Source of the DNA: JBBRRP01 sp038251425
Lineage (GTDB): Bacteria > Myxococcota_A > Polyangia > Polyangiales > Polyangiaceae
Length of the DNA: 51,222 bases
NCBI GenBank assembly: GCA_038251425.1
Contig: JBBSBI010000013.1
Span: 1-51,222, forward strand
Reading direction: 5' to 3'
Part shown: one piece after another, positions 48,531-51,222 of the stretch
Position numbering within the stretch: position 1 is the stretch's first letter
Layout: the number at the start of each line of letters is the position of its first letter
The notes under the pieces: generated by a model
Told to the model about the DNA's origin: nothing
The model's input: the letters and a program-made list of their open reading frames with translations, nothing else
Databases searched by the model: none
Program-made: the position numbers and the translations under genes

Positions 48531-49929
48531 ATACGATGCAATTGTGGTGGGTGGAGGTCCTGGCGGGTACGTGTGTGCCATTCGGTTAGGGCAATTGGGC
48601 CAGAAGGTGGCCTGTGTTGAGGAAGAGGAATACGGCGGCGTCTGCCTGAACTGGGGCTGCATTCCTTCTAAGGCGCTGATCAGCAACGCTCACTTCTACA
48701 CGAAGGCCCAGGAAATGGCCGGGCATGGCATTTTGCTCGATGGAGTGCGCGTGGACCCCATCAAGATGCAGGATTGGAAGAACGGCATCGTGAAGAAGCT
48801 CACCGGCGGCGTGCGTGGGCTCTTGAAGAGCAACGGCGCTGAGGTCGTGGAGGGCAGGGGTCGCCTGGTGGCGGCGAATGCCGTTGAGGTGAAGGGCAAA
48901 GATGGCAGTGTGCGGCGCCTCACGGCCAAGAAGGGCATTGTGATCGCCACAGGTTCCGCGACGATCCAGGTGCCCGGCTTTGAATTTGACGGTCAAAACA
49001 TTATCGGCGCTCGCGAGGCCGTTAGCCTAAAAGCGATCCCCAAGCGTTTGGTGGTGATCGGCGGCGGCGTGATCGGCCTTGAATTAGGCATGGTGTACCA
49101 GAGCTTTGGCACTGAGCTCACGGTCGTGGAGCTCACGCCGAATCTTTTGCCCGGCACGGATCCCGAGTGCGTCAAAGTGGTGGAACGCAAGATCACCAAG
49201 CGAGGGGGCGTGATTCTGAAGAGTACGCGCGCGGAGAGCTGCAAGAAGCTGCCAGGGGGCGGCGTAGCAGTGACGGTTGTCGCAGAGGGCAAGAGCCAAA
49301 TCGTGGAGTGTGATCAGGTCTTGGTCGCCGTCGGCATGAAGCCGCGTTCACGCGAGCTGGGTCTCGAAGAGCTGGGCGTGCAGATTGATCCCCGCGGCTT
49401 TATTCCGACGGACGAGTTTTGCCAGACGAATATCAAAGGCGTCTACGCAATTGGGGATGTTTCCGGTGCACCGATGCTGGCGCACAAGGCTTCAAAAGAA
49501 GGCGAAGTGTGCGCCGAGGTGATCGCTGGCAAAGCTGCGGCCAAGGATTGGCAGCACATTCCCGGCATCATCTTCACCGATCCGGAGATCGCCACGGTGG
49601 GGTTAACCGAGGAAGCCGCGAAACAGGCGGGCTATGATATTGCCTCGGGAAAGTTCCCGTTTTCCGTGTTGGGCCGCGCGATGAGCATCGGCGAAACGGA
49701 GGGCTTTGTGAAAGTGGTGCGGGACAAAGCCTCCAATCGCGTGTTGGGCATTCACATCGTGGGCCCTTCGGCGAGCGATCTGATCAGCGAAGGCGTGTTG
49801 GCCCTGGAGATGGTGGCAACAGCTGAGGATCTCGCGCTGGCCGTGCATCCGCATCCGACGCTCGGTGAGGCTTTGATGGAGGCGGCAGCCGCTTCCATGG
49901 GTCACGCGATCCACGTTCCGAATCGCTAA
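48520..49929 (+). CDS. lpdA: Dihydrolipoyl dehydrogenase (E3)
   Basis: A 469-residue flavoenzyme that reoxidises dihydrolipoamide in 2-oxoacid dehydrogenase complexes. It has the FAD motif GGGPGGYVCA (11-20), the redox disulfide 'GGVCLNWGCIPSKA' (C42, C47), an NAD-binding 'VVIGGGVIGLELGMVYQSFG', 'YAIGDV' and the C-terminal 'AVHPHPTLGEALMEAA' catalytic His-Glu. It overlaps the HEAT-repeat gene by 11 bases. No E1/E2 genes lie in the window, so the complex partners are elsewhere. Confidence 0.96.
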   Translation: MNAEYDAIVVGGGPGGYVCAIRLGQLGQKVACVEEEEYGGVCLNWGCIPSKALISNAHFYTKAQEMAGHGILLDGVRVDPIKMQDWKNGIVKKLTGGVRGLLKSNGAEVVEGRGRLVAANAVEVKGKDGSVRRLTAKKGIVIATGSATIQVPGFEFDGQNIIGAREAVSLKAIPKRLVVIGGGVIGLELGMVYQSFGTELTVVELTPNLLPGTDPECVKVVERKITKRGGVILKSTRAESCKKLPGGGVAVTVVAEGKSQIVECDQVLVAVGMKPRSRELGLEELGVQIDPRGFIPTDEFCQTNIKGVYAIGDVSGAPMLAHKASKEGEVCAEVIAGKAAAKDWQHIPGIIFTDPEIATVGLTEEAAKQAGYDIASGKFPFSVLGRAMSIGETEGFVKVVRDKASNRVLGIHIVGPSASDLISEGVLALEMVATAEDLALAVHPHPTLGEALMEAAAASMGHAIHVPNR

Positions 49930-50120
49930 ACGTTCGTGCTCCCACGAGAGCGCATCACAATAGGCAGTCTTGCCGCCTGCAGCTCGGCACGCTTGCCACA
50001 ACGTAAGAAGCGGACTGCGCACGCCCCCGAAAGGAGCGCAACGAGTAGTGAACTTCCAACCAAAAGAAAGCTCCGTCGATTGGAGAAACGGAAGATGATC
50101 CTAGGAATGAAAATTCTCAT
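49926..50120 (-). CDS. Possible small membrane lipoprotein
   Basis: A 64-codon frame from an ATG at 50120. It has a basic start, one hydrophobic stretch 'SFLLVGSSLLVALLSGAC' with a lipobox-like end, then a basic tail. A GGGGAA lies about 6 bases upstream. It overlaps the lpdA stop by 4 bases on the opposite strand. Plausible but short and unsupported by any family. Confidence 0.3.
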   Translation of the reverse strand: MRIFIPRIIFRFSNRRSFLLVGSSLLVALLSGACAVRFLRCGKRAELQAARLPIVMRSRGSTNV

Positions 50121-50347
50121 GCTTGTTCCCCGCTTCGGACCCTTTGAAGGTAGGTAACGGAGGGACACAGGGTATGCCAGCGCCATTGGTCGGTCAGACC
50201 ATCCCCGGGGCGCAAATGCCGTCTTGGGGAGGATCTCCCCCGGGGAGCGTGAGCTCGACCAAGAAGGCGAGCTGGCGCCCCATGTCATCGCGCGATCACT
50301 GCGCTCCTGGTGTGGGGCTAGCCGGCGCGCTATCGTTGCTTATCACC
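49930..50347. other. 418-base region between lpdA and the DUF433 gene
   Basis: Apart from the minus-strand small frame above, no gene is visible. A tight hairpin GGGGAG-GAT-CTCCCC lies at 50226-50240, and two CCCCGGGG words flank it. The plus-strand frame from 50123 reads in phase into the DUF433 gene but its first 75 codons look non-coding. Confidence 0.4.
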
Positions 50348-50674
50348 ATGCACGCTTTCGCCGCAAGACCGCCACCGCTGGTAGCCGACGATGACGGTGT
50401 CGTCCGTATCACCGGAACTCGTATACAGCTTGAGACCCTCGTCCTGGCGTTCGACGCTGGCGCGACCGCCGAAGAGATTGCGCAACAGTATACGTCGGTC
50501 GAACTCGCTGACGTGTATGCCGTGATCTCGTACGTGCTCACCAACGAAGCCGCGGTACGGGATTACGTTGCGAAGAGGGTGAATTCAGCCCAAGCCCTGC
50601 GCACAGTGATCGAGGGCAGTATGCCGAGTGACGGTATTCGCCAGCGCCTGCTAGCGAGACGGCACTCAGGCTAG
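50348..50674 (+). CDS. DUF433 antitoxin-like protein
   Basis: A 108-residue protein from the ATG at 50348 (the frame opens at 50123). It contains the DUF433 core: 'VVRITGTRIQLETLVLAFDAGATAEEI' with the conserved IxGTRI and the 'SVELADVYAVISYVLTN' helices. DUF433 proteins are small DNA-binding antitoxins usually found with a PIN-like partner. Here the DUF5615 gene follows 9 bases downstream. Confidence 0.82.
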   Translation: MHAFAARPPPLVADDDGVVRITGTRIQLETLVLAFDAGATAEEIAQQYTSVELADVYAVISYVLTNEAAVRDYVAKRVNSAQALRTVIEGSMPSDGIRQRLLARRHSG

Positions 50675-50683
50675 CGGCATGGG

Positions 50684-51031
50684 ATGCGGCTGCTCGCGGA
50701 CGAGAACTTCAACGGGGACATCTTGCGCGGCCTTCGGCGACGAATGCCGGCGATCGATGCGCTGCGGATCCAAGAAGTTGGGATGCGCGGAGCAAGCGAC
50801 GAGGCCGTCCTCGCATGGGCAGCGGCGGAGGGGCGCGTGATCTTGACCCACGACGTTTCGACCTTGATCGACTTCGCGTGGCAGCGTGTCCGAGCAGGGC
50901 AGCATCACGCCGGGGTGGCGGCGATCTTGCAGCAAGTCGCCATCGGTGCAGTTGTGGCAGATCTCGTCTTGTTCGCCGAGTGCAGCACTGACGGGGAATG
51001 GGCTGACCAAGTTATCTTCCTCCCGTTCTGA
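50684..51031 (+). CDS. DUF5615 PIN-like toxin candidate
   Basis: A 115-residue protein with 'RLLADENFNGDILRGL' (acidic D6/E7 motif) and 'GRVILTHDVSTLIDFAW' (second acidic Asp), the pattern of DUF5615/Mut7-C-like PIN domains, which are metal-dependent ribonucleases. It lies 9 bases after the DUF433 gene, so the two form a likely toxin-antitoxin operon. Starts at ATG 50684. Confidence 0.82.
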   Translation: MRLLADENFNGDILRGLRRRMPAIDALRIQEVGMRGASDEAVLAWAAAEGRVILTHDVSTLIDFAWQRVRAGQHHAGVAAILQQVAIGAVVADLVLFAECSTDGEWADQVIFLPF

Positions 51032-51222
51032 GCGGGTCGCTTTCGCCGAGCTGCTCGCCCGAAGCCAGTGGTCCCCTCAAAGCGGCAGAATCCTGTGGCG
51101 GCTTAGGTGCGATTTTCTGGGCTCGCCTATGAAACACCTAATTTCTCACCGCCCGACCAGGATCGCACACGAAACACTCCCAGGATTGCCCTTTGGTTAT
51201 TCTTCGACCGGTTAAGCAGGGC
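51032..51222. other. Right-edge sequence after the DUF5615 gene
   Basis: No gene seen in 191 bases. An inverted repeat TTAGGTG (51103-51109) / CACCTAA (51135-51141) with inner TTTC/GAAA pairing could form a bulged stem, perhaps the end of the operon or part of a repeat. Confidence 0.3.

Noticed and set aside
1..51222. tRNA, rRNA, CRISPR, insertion sequence and prophage signals
   Set aside because: I saw no tRNA cloverleaf, rRNA, spaced short repeats, transposase or integrase in any frame.

Overview
The window looks like chromosomal DNA of a myxobacterium-like member of the Myxococcota. I judge this from an MglA-type Ras-like GTPase, a B12-dependent ribonucleotide reductase, many secreted lipoproteins with Gly/Ser/Pro-rich linkers, an ECF sigma factor paired with a FecR/tetratricopeptide protein, frequent GTG starts and fairly high GC. 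This is inference from gene content; there is no rRNA, tRNA, CRISPR array, transposase or phage gene in the window. Nearly all of it is ordinary tightly packed coding sequence, with many 4-base start/stop overlaps marking operons.

Layout. 1-2.9 kb: a FecR/TPR protein cut by the left edge and its ECF sigma factor (minus), a double Tudor-knot lipoprotein and an XRE-cupin regulator. 2.9-10.5 kb: HflX GTPase (minus), homoserine kinase, ArgH, an MglA-like GTPase translationally coupled to a PocR-type histidine kinase, and ThiL. 10.5-20.6 kb, all minus strand: a lipoprotein, class II ribonucleotide reductase NrdJ, a Cys-rich lipoprotein, an M16 peptidase pair (one active, one lacking the zinc motif), a membrane-embedded spermidine-synthase-like enzyme and a DUF350 protein. 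20.9-25.7 kb, plus strand: a FAD amine-oxidase-like protein with a twin-arginine leader, an unknown multi-pass membrane protein and acetoacetyl-CoA synthetase. 25.7-27.0 kb (minus): a diheme cytochrome c and a HiPIP lipoprotein. 27.2-30.6 kb (plus): a GT2 glycosyltransferase, a MutS-like ATPase and a single-pass membrane protein.

30.6-35.1 kb (minus) is an overlapping operon plsB - mepA-like - orphan DNA methyltransferase. 35.2-39.7 kb holds a large lipoprotein, a quinone oxidoreductase plus DJ-1-like pair (minus) and IlvE. A 626-base intergenic region (39653-40278) has no convincing gene but contains a chain of strong hairpins and two long inverted repeats that both have a 39-base spacer; this is the most unusual non-coding structure in the window. 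40.3-44.7 kb: a DUF1415 protein (minus), then a plus-strand run of single-domain response regulator, panB, panC, thymidylate kinase (with Thr in place of the Walker A Lys) and a GspC-like lipoprotein with a 9-base tandem repeat. 44.7-50 kb: an esterase, two lipoproteins, a HEAT-repeat protein coupled to dihydrolipoyl dehydrogenase, and at the right end a DUF433/DUF5615 toxin-antitoxin-like pair.

Functional threads: pantothenate (panB/panC) and thiamine (thiL) cofactor synthesis, amino-acid metabolism (thrB, argH, ilvE), nucleotide supply (nrdJ, tmk), phospholipid start-up (plsB), envelope turnover (mepA-like, M16, lipoproteins) and signalling (ECF-FecR, MglA-HK, response regulator). The candidates for a less described system are the DUF350/SpeE-like/FAD-oxidoreductase/membrane-protein locus, the MglA-PocR kinase pair, the GT2-MutS-like unit and the structured intergenic element. 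I did not find one single, unambiguous new system.
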